Assembly: GCA_963573315.1 (NCBI GenBank)
Contig: OY752153.1
Coordinates: 1-64,000, forward strand
DNA from: Entomortierella parvispora
Lineage: Eukaryota; Mortierellomycota; Mortierellomycetes; Mortierellales; Mortierellaceae
DNA length: 64,000 bases
Direction: 5' to 3'
Each line of letters starts with the position of its first letter. Positions within the stretch are counted from its first letter, which is position 1. Below, one piece after another: positions 35,151-47,400 of this stretch. Position numbers and translations under genes: made by a program. The notes under the pieces were generated by a model. It made no database searches and was not told the origin of the DNA. It saw only the letters and a program-made list of their open reading frames with translations.

Positions 35151-38100
35151 ATGCACGACCTTGAGGCTGATGCAGCAGCAGACCTTTCTGCTACTGATCC
35201 GTCTCCTCTACACCCACCACCAGAACCAGCGTCATTGTCTCTGTCTCAAGACCTGGGCGAAATCAACATCACCTCAAAGGTAGCAAGAGCTTTGTACTTT
35301 CTTGACATCCACTTCTCTTGTGGTGATGTCAGGCCAACAACTCATCCTTCTGTCCTCTTTGTGCTAGCATGAACTCGACACAACCAGCATGCCAGCAACA
35401 ACAATGACGACCTCTGTGACAGCAGATCTAAAAACAGACACCATCCTTGACGCAACAGCCCCGGCAGCTGATGCAGCTGAAATGGAAGAAAAGATGCTTT
35501 TTTACATGGACAACTCTCCACAGCAGGTTGCTGTTGCTGCCAAGAACAGCGAGCTTGCCGGCGACGACGATGATGACGATGACGAAGGCGTGAACTCGGA
35601 CAACGAGGACAAGAGTTCAGGCATGGCACGACATCGTGCCTTCAACAACAACAACAACACCAACAGCAAAAAGTCTCTCGCGTCTGTAGCTGGAACTGCA
35701 ATTGAGACCCTGGTGGGATTGGCCATGATTGTCCCTGACACCCTAATCTCACCCAGTGAGGATGCAAGCACAGCAGGGGCCATGCGGGATCGCCTCAACG
35801 GCTCCACTGACGAAGAGTCAGAGGTGTACCTGGACGAGGACAGTGTTGGACAGAATCATGCCCCATTGTTGATGACAACACCCTCACCACGAGAACCGCA
35901 TCCTTCAGGACTCGATGTTTGCGTGACCCCACTGGACATCAACAATGAGAGCTCTCCTGCTCCACAGTCAGCATCCGTGGCCGCAATAACAACTGGACCA
36001 ACAACACGCGAGACAAAAGCAACAACAACCTCACAAACTCTGGACGCTGACTCAGACGTATTGCCGATTGATGTCGTGGAATCTCTCCCTCGACCTGTGC
36101 CAACTTCGTTACTTCCTGATTCAAAACCCTGTGAGATCGGTGCATCCAAGGACATGTTGACGGAAGGGCAGGCATTTGCATATGTCGGTCTTTGTCTTGT
36201 CACTGCAAACTCACTCTTCCAAGCCCTGGAGGGTACAGAAAGCGCCCACGCCAAGGAGAGCTTGGAGAGCTTTGTCTCTAAGCTCATCAATCGTCTCTAT
36301 CGCCACCTGGATATCGACGCAGCCAGTAAGTTTCTCTCAATATCTTTGTGGTTTTTATCCGCCTTCACGCTCTGTCCCGAGATCTCGCCTCCATTTTGTA
36401 TTCCGGCGGATGCTTCCATCGATGTTATTTCAATTTCGCATGTTGTTAATACTTGAAAATGCTCTTCAATCTTCTGCTCAATGGCCACAACATCAAATGC
36501 TCTTTTTTCTGCATTCGAAAATCGCTGTAATATTGACCCTTTTTCCCACATTGAAATTAATCCTCCTATAGCACAAAAAACGATCGCCCAGTTGCCAATG
36601 ATGATGATCCAACCAGAGGATTTACTGGAGACCTTTATCGCGGATGGAACTCAGCGCGTGGTTTCCTCACAGCAAGTGGACCAGGCTGGCCTGTCCATGA
36701 GTGGACCACCTTCACCTGTAGTCTCCAGACACAGTCGGCAGTTCTCAGTAACAAGTGTCAGTAGTCGTACCAGCTTTAGCAACGGTTTACCTAATCGCAC
36801 AGCTACCCCTGCCCCTGTTGCCGCCAACCTAGCAAAGAGTGAGTCCCTCCCTGCTCTCACCAACAACACAGTCAAGACTAGCAGCAGTTCCATATCGTCT
36901 GCGTCCTCAGTGTCCATCTCAAGTCTTCCCAGAGAGTCCATTTCCTCACACACAAGCGAAACCTCATTCAGCAGCGTTTCCATGGAAGCAGGTCCTGCGG
37001 ATGCTACACCAAGGATTTCTTCAGAGGATTCAGCCTCCATCAACACTGACAACAGATCGACCCTTGTGTCCGATCAACGATCTCAATCAAGGATGTCACT
37101 TTCAAGTCAGAAGGCGATTACAGTGGATCTTCGATGGACAATGATCGCCGATCTGTTTTTGATTTCTATCTCGGACTCTGTTTACGACTCGCGAGCCAGA
37201 ATCCTACTCAAAACTGTAGGTCGTCATCTGGGTTTGGAGTGGCAGGAGATTGTCTTATTTGAAAAAGGTATCATGAAGCAGCTCCAGCAATCGACCACAA
37301 GCGACGGACTTTTGAAACCCGACACAAAGTCCAGGAACGATGAATCAAGGAAGCGACGTATGATCATGATGGGGCTTGCGACAGTCGGAGGTGGACTTGT
37401 TCTGGGACTTTCAGCTGGACTGTTTGCTCCCGTCATTGGTGCAGGTATTGGCGCCGCACTGGCAGGCGCCCATATCACTGGAGCCACCGCCACAGCAGCC
37501 TCGGCGTTTCTGGCAGGGAGTGGGGGGATTGCAGTTATCACTAGTGGAGCAGCTGTGACAGGATCTGGATTAGCCATGAAGAAGATGGCACGCCGAACCG
37601 CAGGAATAGACACCTTTGAGTTCTTGTCCATTCAAGACAACAAGCGAGTGAATGTTATTTTGACAATATCTGGATGGCTCGATATTGGAGACGAAGACGC
37701 GTCATTGCCATTCTCCACTCTTGATCCTGTGAATGGTGACCATTTTGCTCTCTTCTGGGAGCCAGAGATGTTGATGCAATGTAAGTTGCCCTACCTGGTT
37801 CAGGTACTGAATGCATCATTCAATTCCAAACTGACATTTGCTCTTTACGCTACTGTAGTGGGAAATGCTCTCGGGTTGCTGGCGACCGAAGTCATTACTC
37901 TCACGGCTCAGGAGATTCTCAAGCACACCCTTTTATCTGCCCTCCTCTCGGCTCTGGCGTGGCCCATGGCCCTAACTCGACTAGGCTACTTGATCGATAA
38001 CCCATGGAGTATTGCTCTTGATCGCGCCAAACTTGCTGGTCTCGTATTGGCGGACTCGCTTTTGATGCGTTCATATCTCGGTTTCCGCCCTGTGACATTG

Positions 38101-38868
38101 GTAAGTGGCAGGATATCTACTGTTGCCTACTGAATCGGTTCCTGTTCTTCGTTCTGATAGTTTCTTGCTGTCCTACCTTAGGTTGGGTATAGCTTGGGCG
38201 CTCGAGTAATTTTTTACTGTTTATTAGAGCTCGGAAGACTGGATGCCTTTGGCATTGTTGAGGATGCCTTCCTCTTTGGCACCCCTGTCACAGCTTCAGA
38301 CAGCCAATGGCGACAGGCAAAGAGTGCTGTTGCTGGTGAATTCGTAAACGGTTACCTTCGAAATGACTGGGTTCTTGGGTTCTTGTTCCGTGCAACTACG
38401 GGAGGATTGGGTACGGTGGCAGGACTCCGGCCAATTAAGAACGTGCCTGGATTAAACAACATGGACCTGACCGACCATGTCGAAGGTCATTTGGACTACA
38501 GAGTCAAGGTTCCACTGCTGATGAAGCTGATGGGACTCAAGATCACTTCCGAGTCGTTCCTGGATAAGGAAGAGGCGATCCTCTATCAAAGGTCACTCAA
38601 GATTAACCCCAGTGAAACTCTCAAGGCGCCAAAACCCATGATGCCCTCCAAGGCAGAGCTCGCTAACTCTGCCTCCCTGACAGAGGAGGAAAAGATGCAG
38701 CTCGAGGCCGCTTTCCGGCGGCCGGCACCAAAGGCCAAGATACCCGACCTGGACTCGTTGACAGGTCTGACCCCGGAAGAGAAGGCCGCTTTAAAGGAGG
38801 CCTTGGAGGCCGCTGCCGCTGCCAATGGTTCGGCCACTTCACCTGTAGACACTTGGAATCGGAAATAG
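35151..38868 (+). CDS. DUF726/TMCO4-like membrane-associated alpha/beta-hydrolase-fold protein
   Basis: Exons 35151-35279, 35368-36325, 36572-37780, 37859-38100 and 38182-38868 give 1074 residues. The DUF726 core (PF05277; TMCO4 in animals, YFL034W in yeast) lies at about 480-1000. It includes a glycine-rich hydrophobic segment at about 627-690, a WPMALTRLGYLIDNPW motif, and GYSLGAR at 848-854, whose Ser850 would be the nucleophile of a hydrolase fold. The first third is Ser/Thr-rich and acidic and probably disordered. The intron at 37781-37858 is 78 nt, in frame and stop-free, and easily missed. Its GTAAGT donor, CTGAC branch site and CTGTAG acceptor, and the restored family sequence (MLMQ joined to LGNALGLL), support removing it. 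The yeast relative is linked to clathrin/AP-1 traffic; function here is inferred. Confidence 0.85.
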
Positions 38869-39064
38869 CGAGAAAGATAGACGTTAATACATGCATGTTG
38901 TCGCTGTTGCCACCAAAAAAAAAAAAAAAAAAAAAAAAAAGAAAAGGGCGGGACAGTGGAAAAACACAAAGCAAAGGTGGGGTGGTGCAAAATCGGTGCC
39001 AATGGTCAACTCTCTTCCTTTTTTGTTCTCTCCTTGCCTTTGCGCCCTCATTCTTCATTTCCAC
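38869..39064. other. Intergenic spacer with a 28-base A run
   Basis: Short gap between two genes on the same strand. It contains an uninterrupted A tract at 38913-38940. Otherwise unremarkable. Confidence 0.6.
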
Positions 39065-40907
39065 ATGTCACCCGATAAGAGTGCCTGTTTGCGGGTCATG
39101 GCAATTCAGGAGTTGCTGGACATCCTCTGCTCGTTTCTTGACAATGCCAGCCTGAAGACGCTCTCAGTCTGCTGCAAAGAGTGGCATGAGTAAATTCTTT
39201 GCATCAGTTCTTGTTGTTGCATTGCATTCGCTCGTCATCATTGACTAATGAGAACATTCGACGTGCTTGAGTAGAAACTTGGCGCCAAAAGTGTGGACGC
39301 GACTTCATCTTTATGACCATGATCGAACCAAAGTGGGCATCCTCAGCCGATACGGCCATCTAATATACGATATCAACCTTTCCTTGACAGACAAGACAAT
39401 GCTCCGCACCATTCGAGACAGTTGTCCCCGTCTCGAGCTCCTGTCCATGGTGCTTGACGACAGGTCCTTATGGATTGACTATCCCTTCCTGAAGTCCTTC
39501 TTTGGCGCAATGACATCATTGACCTTCCTCCGAATTCGCGTCGATATATTTCGGTTCAGTCCTGCCATGTTCTGGAGTCTCTCTACTGCAGTGAATCTCA
39601 AGTCGCTTTATCTGGATGCATTCTACGCGCAATATTATACGTCAAAGCACTACCATCCCGACGCATACATGTCCATTATCGACTGTTGTCTTCAAATCGA
39701 GACTCTTCAAGTGCGTGGTGCGGTCTTTGAACCAGCGGATGTTTCAGCCTTCCACAACAAAAACTCGTTCATGCAGAGCCTTCGCAAAACCTTCCGACCC
39801 TCGAGAGAGAACACTCCGAAAGAATCGTCCCTTGGCAATGCTGGGTCGCATCATTCTCGATCTTCGTCATCCAATCTCCCGCTCCCCTCTCCATCTCGAC
39901 GCAAAGGAACAGGCGCAGGGACAGCTGAGGACAATGATATCGCCAAACCAGACTACAAGATCAGAAAGCTGCATCTCAGCCCTATCAGGATGGACAACAA
40001 TGTATTTCGGGATCTGGTATGCAGGTGTCCAAAACTGGAGGATCTTTACCTGGATGGCGTATGGATCCGATTTACTGTCCAGAGCTGGCTGGATATGTCA
40101 GAGGTTTGCACTAAGCTCAAGCATCTTCGAGTCCGATACACTGGTACAATCGAATACATGCCTAATGTCCAGACCCTAGTCAAGCTATTCCCAGAGTTGC
40201 GAACAATAGCCTTGCAGTCGCTTGCTCTAACAGAAGATCCTGACCTTTCGAATCTTGGGGAGCAATTGGCCACCGCAGAACAACAGAATAGTCAACAGCA
40301 CCCTCTCAGGAGGTTGGAGATCACGGGTTCTATCCGCCATCCGCTACGAATACTGCTGCATGCGGTCACGCAGATTCCCACGATCGAAGTCTTGATCTTG
40401 GGCACGACTATGGAGTGTGAGCGCACTGCTGTGCCAGAATCTGACGTTGCAACATCGAGCCTTTACAAAATGAAAGTAGCCTGGAAGTGTGCGGACCATC
40501 TCCAGCTCCTGGATCTGACCAACGTACTGATGCCCAGCGAAAAAGCGTTTGGTCGATTGATGGGTCATATCCAGAAACTACCAAAACTGCAGACCCTACT
40601 ACTCTCCATCTCGCAGGCTCGTCATTTGTTGGCTTGGACAGAGGGCGAAGACGGCATTTTGGTTTATGGATCTCATAACCCAATCAAGAAATCGATATGC
40701 TTGAGTTCGTTACGGATTTTGGGCATCGGAAAAGCGTATCGTCGGGAACGGGGGCGAGGTGATCTACCTGCAAGGCTAGATGAGATTCAATCGATGATTG
40801 ATATGTGCCCATCCTTGCGGACATTGAGTCTGACGCACCCCTCGGAGGCAGGGGTGACGCGTTTGTTGGCAGCCGAGTTTCCATCAATTACATTCATTTC
40901 CTCTTGA
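39065..40907 (+). CDS. F-box protein with leucine-rich-repeat-like C-terminal region
   Basis: Exons 39065-39189 and 39275-40907 (85-nt intron, phase 2), 585 residues. The N-terminus IQELLDILCSFLDNASLKTLSVCCKEWHEN is an F-box split by the intron. The rest has irregular leucine-rich repeats (LRIRVDIF, LKSLYLDAFYAQ, LETLQVRG-like units, CPKLEDLYLDGVW, LKHLRVRYTG, LRTLSLTHP), as in the many F-box/LRR proteins of this fungal group. A Ser-rich insertion lies at about 205-250. It is a likely SCF ubiquitin-ligase adaptor with unknown substrate. A second in-frame ATG at 39098 could also be the start; I prefer 39065 as the first in frame. AATAAA occurs at 40995. Confidence 0.82.
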
Positions 40908-41724
40908 CGAAATGCGTTTTTGTGCAAAGAAATGATACAATCTACGTTGAACAGAAAGGCAACAAGCTGTCTACCGTCGGAGTAATGGTACTGTAATAAA
41001 AATACATCCTTTAGCCACGACTGCCTCCATGATGTTCCAGCACGAGTTTTGCCTATGTAAACTCCTCCGTTTGTGGCATTATAGCCGCTTCCCTCTTCTC
41101 TCCCATCTATCTATCTTTTCTTTTCTAACCAATCTCTTCTTTCCGTTCTCTTTTCTCTCCTCCTTTCTTTCTTTCTGCATACCTCTTTTTATTTGTTACA
41201 ACATTACCACCTATTATAGGTGAGCCAGTGGATCAATGGAGCCTCGACATGCCATTCGCCTCTCAGAGGCAGCTCTTGCGCGCTCATTACCCTCCTTTGC
41301 CCTCCTCCTCCAAAGTCATCTTATCTGACTTCATGATCTGATCCTGCAAGAGGCACTCCATTGACACCCCCATGGCCATAGCAGCGGACTTTGTTTTTTA
41401 GCAGCCTAGGGTTACAAAAAAATGAAATAATAAAAAGAATTGTCGAGATTTATAGTTTTACCACAGCGCTTGCGCCCGTGTGTCATTACGCTTCTTTCCA
41501 TTGTCGGTGCTCACTTTCAGACTCATCCCTCAAAGGACTTTTAATTGTTTGTTCTTGAATCTATTTACAAAGTGGGGAGGGTGGAAGTGTCGCCGTAATG
41601 TGGCGGTGTGTGGTGGAGAACATTGTTGCGTTTTGGATATATGGAAATGAGGTGAGATGAGTTGTGGAAATGAAATGAGGATGATATTGGTGGATCGAGG
41701 AGCTTTGAGTTTCAATTGCGTTTC
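40908..41724. other. Intergenic between convergent genes
   Basis: Downstream regions of the F-box/LRR gene (+) and the Kre9-like gene (-). It has an AATAAA at 40995, a CT-rich stretch at 41090-41190 and no supported gene. Confidence 0.5.
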
Positions 41725-42624
41725 TCAACCTCGATCCCCCATGTAAATCATTCCCGGAGAACGATAGGCCTGTCGACGGGGTGCCGGGAGAATTGTAAAA
41801 GAGTCACTAGTATGTCCGTTGTAATCATAGAGGTGGAATTTACCCCTGGAGAGTTGCAGATCCAAGGTAGTGGGGATGGTCCAGCGATGAGAATCCGTCC
41901 CAACGGCCAACTGACCAAAAGCTGTGACCTTGGTTGCCCGATTATCGCAATAGCGTTCGTCATCCGGCCGTGATCCTTGGCAAGCCCGAGTCGTGTATTC
42001 AAGATAGAGCATGGTGTTGTTGCTATCCTTCTGTGAAAGGGCTCGATCTGTGGAACAGAAAAAAAGAAGAAAAGAATGGAAGGTACAGTTGTGCAGTTGT
42101 GTGAGAAGAGAAACATCATCGACTCTTTCGAACAACCCCAACAGATGGAGACAATCTCCGGGCTACCCCTTTTTCTTTTGGTCCCTTTCTCTCCTTCTCC
42201 CCTGGCTGTCTCCCATTCCCTCTTTGGGTTCAACAGATATTCCTTGATGGGAACAAGGAACAGAAAAGGGAACGTCAGCCTCTCTTCGGAGAGCACAAGG
42301 ACCATCCCAACGGATTTGACGGACCTTTTGTGTTACCCCTCCGTTGATCCTATTCCCTTTTGTACGACAAGAACATCTTTCGTGAGGCAAAGACTTACTG
42401 AATCTAATCTGAACTGTGTCTCCAAGGTGCCATTCGGTGTTCTTGTTCGGGCTGTAGAAAAAGTTTGACTCCAGGCTCGGACTCTGGGCATTGACAGGGG
42501 TTGTGGAACAGACGGCCAAGAGAGCTGTGGCCAAGAGTGTGAGGGTTGGGATTGAGCGAGTCCATGACGAACAAGACGGACGGCTATGACCTGTCCGAGA
42601 GGGTGCAGTGCTGCTGTGTGCCAT
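41725..42624 (-). CDS. Secreted Kre9/Knh1-like small protein
   Basis: Exons 42624-42399 and 42047-41725, separated by a 351-nt intron, give 182 residues. An N-terminal region of about 28 polar residues precedes a hydrophobic core (PTLTLLATALLAVCSTTPVNA) that looks like a signal sequence, cleaved around residue 47. The mature part begins FFYSPNKNTEWHLGDTVQIRFS, resembling the Ig-like repeat of Kre9/Knh1-type and Ser/Thr-rich cell-wall proteins (PF10342). A single pair of cysteines follows. No GPI signal is visible. It is probably an extracellular or wall-associated protein. The intron is longer than most here; its GTAAGT donor and CCACAG acceptor are strong and the phase fits. Confidence 0.72.
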
Positions 42625-44249
42625 AGTTGCGAGTGAATGGAGAGGATCAAGAAGGGGATGCGGATCTGTGGATAGGGAGGCAAAGGATGAGAATGGAGAG
42701 AAGACAAAGAAGATGGGAGGGAGATGAAAGAAAAAACGAGGAGGGAAGAAAGAAGGAAAGAGGTTGTCCTTTTGTTCCGTATTTTAGAAACGGTTGGGGA
42801 CGAGAAAGAGCGAGAGAGCGCACACGACAAGTCGCGGTGGCTGCATGAGAAAGACCATCATGATGATGCTGCTGCCGCCTTTGCGCAAAAGGGAGAAATA
42901 GACACACAAAACATGGATGAATGACCTGTTCGCTCATTAAACCATCATTGTCCATCGACCTATTGGGCACCGGCCAGGTGAAAACAGTACTAGCGAAAGA
43001 GTACCGCCGGGTTTTTTGGGCGCACATCTCTTCTCCGGTCTATAATAGTCTTGTTCGGCATGTCTTTCTCTCTTCTCTCTCACAGACGCTCAGCAGCTCA
43101 GTTCACAGATTCTCTGAGCACTATCATCGTCATCATCGTCCCACGGCACTGACTTCTATTCCTGGATCGAATGCAATTCCTCCAACAAACAACCTTTGCG
43201 TGGCGGAGGGGGCAAGTTGTTGTTGCAGAAGCAGGTTGCATCTCGGCGCATGCACACAAACCATCTGAACATAGCCCAAGAAGGGTAAGCGTTTCCCTTG
43301 AGAATCGATTGCCTCTTTTCTTTTTGGTTTTTGTTTGTCAACCCTTCCCCCTCGTTTGCGCCCTCCAAAGGTTGTTTGCATCCCAAGTACATCACAAGGA
43401 TAATCCTTTCCCTCACTCCCTCTCTCTCCCTCGATTTTTTTTTATCCAAGGAGGCGTCGGGAGGCGGGAGCAAGGAGGGAATAAATAAAGTGTTGAGCGA
43501 AACTGGTCACTGCGTTAGCTGAGAGTGAGAAGGAGAAAGCCATGCAGGAGCAAGTACTAGCCTTTGGCGCTGCCCAAAGTCAAGCAGCCAGATGGAACTC
43601 ATTTTTATTGTTCAGGGAGATTCACCCCGACTTGATGCGGTCCTTCGGATTGGCTGCCCGAGGAACATTTTTGATCACAATTGCTTGGTGGCAATTGGCT
43701 ACAGCAGCCGCGTCTTCTGCGGTGTCGGTCTTACGGGGCATCAAAGATCACATGGTGCTTACAGTACTGCAACGGCCCAAGAAAGAAGAAGTGGACTCAC
43801 GGCGCGCCCATATCATTCTTGCATGAAAGGTTACACCATCTAAAAACAACCATTTGAAGGGCGGCGTGGGCTGAACATTGCTACTCTTTATGACTACAAT
43901 TGGGAGAGTGTGCAAGAAATGGGCGCGCTCCGGTCAGAGGCGTCTGACTTGACATTCCCTATCTGTCTCGTTCAGGACCATGCCGATCGTATGTATGGAT
44001 ACCTGTGATCTCACTGTCGGTATGGATCTGCTTCACTATCTTGGCTTCTTGAATCATGATCCATGATCCACTCCCAACCTTAAGCCCCGTCACTACGTCC
44101 GAAGAAGAGTTGGCTCACAACTTCAAGAAGCTTGCAAAAGCAGGATTCCTGACGGCGTGATCAACCATGTACTGAAAACAAACGTATATCCTGGTCTCGA
44201 AATGAAAGTGCTCCTGCCTGAGTCTCGTCACCATCCCCTCCGCCAGTTC
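42625..44249. other. Intergenic, no confident gene
   Basis: About 1.6 kb. A 94-codon + frame starting at the ATG 43542 contains one hydrophobic segment (GTFLITIAWWQLATAAASSAV) and could be a small gene, but the overlapping frame from 43592 is equally plausible and I recognise neither. The rest is CT-rich leader sequence of the Kre9-like gene and unremarkable DNA. Confidence 0.35.
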
Positions 44250-44295
44250 AAAGTGAGGGCAAGGTGGATTGCCTAAACGAGACAACCCTCACTTT
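44250..44295 (-). other. 10-bp perfect inverted repeat downstream of the Fanzor-type gene
   Basis: AAAGTGAGGG (44250-44259) and CCCTCACTTT (44286-44295) are exact reverse complements, separated by 26 bases. It lies about 190 bases beyond the Fanzor-type stop codon. It could be a 3'-end or terminator structure, or part of an element boundary. Confidence 0.55.
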
Positions 44296-44452
44296 TTCTT
44301 ATAGAGGGGCTGGTCGCTTGCTTATGATGACCTTGCGGAAGTCTGCAAAGCATGTAGGAGGGTCATACAGTGCCAAGCACCTATTCCCAACAGTCCAAAA
44401 AAGAGTCAGTAAACAAATTAATAGATCACGTGAATATGCAGCGAGAATATGA

Positions 44453-44490
44453 CATACCGTAAAAGTATGGCTTGAAGGCACTCTTCAAGC
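44453..44490 (-). ncRNA. Two abutting hairpins over the Fanzor stop codon, candidate guide-RNA scaffold
   Basis: On the minus strand, GCTTGAAG-AGTGC-CTTCAAGC (44490-44470) is a perfect 8-bp stem with a 5-nt loop and contains the TGA stop codon. It is followed without a gap by CATAC-TTTTACG-GTATG (44469-44453), a 5-bp stem. TnpB and Fanzor guide RNAs are known to be encoded at or overlapping the 3' end of the nuclease gene, with the scaffold ending where the guide begins. Position and structure fit, but short hairpins also arise by chance, and no transcript is shown. Confidence 0.35.
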
Positions 44491-47400
44491 ATCGTTGTTG
44501 TTGGCGAGCTTGGCAAGGTCAGCGAGCTTGGCCTTTGCGAAATCAAGAGGAGCAGGCCACTCTCGCTCACGAAGAAAGTGCAGGACCGCATTCGACAGGT
44601 TCGTGGCAGAGTTGTGGTCCCGGTCGCGGCTCCAGTTGCATTCTTTACAGATGACCGATCGACCCTCTTCCGCCACGCGAAAATGACACGAACAACAAAA
44701 CACCGAAGACCGAAACTCGGGCAGCTTGACAAGCTTGGTGACGATGAGCTTCTTCTTCTTGTTCCTGGCAAGGTCCTTGGCCAGATCCCGCCTCTGTTCA
44801 TACAAATAAAGCCCCAGATATTAGAAAAAACTCGTCTTCACCGCTCCACATAAGATTGCACTTGCCTGTCTGATCAAGTTCCCTGTAAACTTGCCACATC
44901 CTTGACTCTGGCCTTTCCACTGTCGGTAGTCACCGTCTCCAACACCAATAATGAAGGGCGACTCCAGAAACTCGTTGCGATCGTGGTCTGAGAAACGATT
45001 CAGACCCAGATAGCCCCTCTTGAAGAGGGATCTGGCCATCTTGTCCAGGCTCTTGGATGCTGGCGCCGACTTTAAGAAATCTTGGAGCTTACCGCCCGAG
45101 AGTTGCCCAGAACCCTCCATAGCATTTTGGAATGATTTCCAGTCGTAGCTCTTGGCTCCTGGTAACTCCTCGACTTCCTTCTTGGCCTTCTCGGGGTCAT
45201 CCAAAACAGTGTTTATAATGCTTTGGAGATCATCCGCTGTTGGCTGCCGGTCAGGAATATAGTGCCGCATCTGGAGAACCGATGTTGTGGCCTTGTCGAG
45301 ATCATGACGAATAGCTTTGCGGTAGTCGTACTTGTCCTTCTTAAATTTGTCACTGCCGTAATATTTTCGAAGGATTGTCGACTCTTTGGCTTGGCTCATA
45401 ATATAAGTACGCACCATTGCCTCGAACCCTTGGGCAGCCTGGGACAGGGCAGTGGTCAAGGTATTCAAGCCCGTCTCTCCTTGGGATTGCTCGTCTCCGG
45501 TGTTCTCTTGTACGTCCTCCATATCTTGGTCCTCTTTGACTTTGTCTTGGTTGTTTTCTTGTCCATCCTCCATGACATGGCCAGGATCATCTTGCGCAGT
45601 CATCTTGACCTGAACTGGGGTCATGGACAATAGCCTCGCCTCGACATCTGGGATCCCTTCCGCATTCTTACGATTGCTTTGATGCTTGCGGTATCGTCTG
45701 TTGATAACATCTCTAGGACCGCGAGGAATGACTAGGTTGACGGCATCATGTACAAATCGGGAGTGCACCAGCGTGCCGGTGGCAGTGCAGGCGACTCCAG
45801 GGTCCAAACAAAGGGCTCGTATGCCAATCTGCGGTCCTGCAGTGCCTTCGTGCAGCTTGTCGATTGTGTCCTGTGTCTTGAATTCATCATGGACGTATGG
45901 CCATCCCTTCAAAACTGGTGCAGTTGACCATGGCAAAGCTGCAGTCGGTGCCACCACTGATGCTGGAGCTGGCGGTGGAGCTAGCGGGGGGTCGCTCGAT
46001 GTTGATCTCTCGGAACTAGCAGCAACACTTGACTGCCAATCCATCTCCATAGAAAGAGTTGGAGTTGGGGCAGGCTCACTGCTGGATAGATCATCTACAG
46101 CCAACAGAGGCGGACCGGCCGAACTTGAAGTAAACGTGGCAACCATGACATTCGATTGCGGAGACGTAGTTGTCTGTGCTACTCGTTTTTTCTCTGTCAA
46201 TTTGTAGGCCATGACACGCAGATCATAACCATTCGTTGAGAGATCCCCACTCAAAATGTATTTCTGACGCTTGGAATTCGGGTCGGCATCGTCGATTTGT
46301 TGCTGATAGCGCTCTGGGCTCTGGAGTCCATCGCGGATGGTAGTTCTGAGCTCCTCTTTGATGGATTGATATCCACAGTCGCTGGCCTTCATAACATGCA
46401 GCCTCTCGGAGACTTCCTCAATCTTGTCGACAACCTTTTGATCGAGGAGCACTCTGGACCGGAGGCTTAAAGCTTGTAGATCACAACGCGACATGTTCGA
46501 CGAAGACGACGAGGACGACGAAGAGGAGGCATTCGAGTCCTCATTGGACCAGAGCACGTTTGCTCCACGGCGATAGCTGGTGTTCTGACCGTTGAGAAAA
46601 AGGTATAAGGAAAGTCTTCCGACCTCGTCCTGTGTGTTGGCTTCGGCTGACGTTTTTGTGCCAAAGATCCTGTTGAGAACCTGTACTTGTCGGTCCTTCT
46701 CGGTCGTACCGATTTTGCGCTTGTTGCTCTGCCTGCAGTCTTTGAGGAGGCATGAAACTAGTTGACACTCAGTCAGAGGGAAGAATCCGTCACCGAACCC
46801 GACTTCAGGCAGAATCTTGATTTGAGTTGCTGCAGGCAGCATCAGGTTCATGATGAGATGCAAGCTAACTCGATCGTGCTTGTCCGACTTTCCTTTGTCG
46901 TCGATAGAGTTCAACAAGTCCTTTCCAGAGACTGAAGAAGCCCAAACTGGGTTGTGTAAAATCACCTATTATCAGTCGCAATAAAAAAAAATCGATCTGG
47001 TTAGAGTCATTGTGAAGTTTGAAATGAATAGGATAGCTTTTGTTGCAAGGACTTACTCTCTTCTTCAACTCCAACGTAAACTTGAATACATGACCCCCGA
47101 CCATGTCCGAGAGTGTTCTTGCACATTGCTCGATGAATTTTCTGTCACAGCTGTCTCTGTCATCAGGTAGGAACGGTGGTACACTGCGATCTTTAGTTAG
47201 AGTCTTGTAATCCTCAAAAAGGTCATCAGCGACCATTACTGCCGTGGATGTAGCATTTCCGAGTTCGGAATCAACAGAGCTCCAGTGGATCATTCGACGG
47301 AGAAGTCGCTGAAAAAATGGGCCACAAAACGATGGGGATATGAGATTATTGAACCTGTTTCTCCTCCCTTCAATATCGATCCGCGCTCCTTCACCATCTA

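Noticed and set aside
43542..43843. Two overlapping small + strand frames of 83-94 codons
   Set aside because: Neither resembles a known protein, both overlap in different frames, and no splice or promoter evidence favours either.
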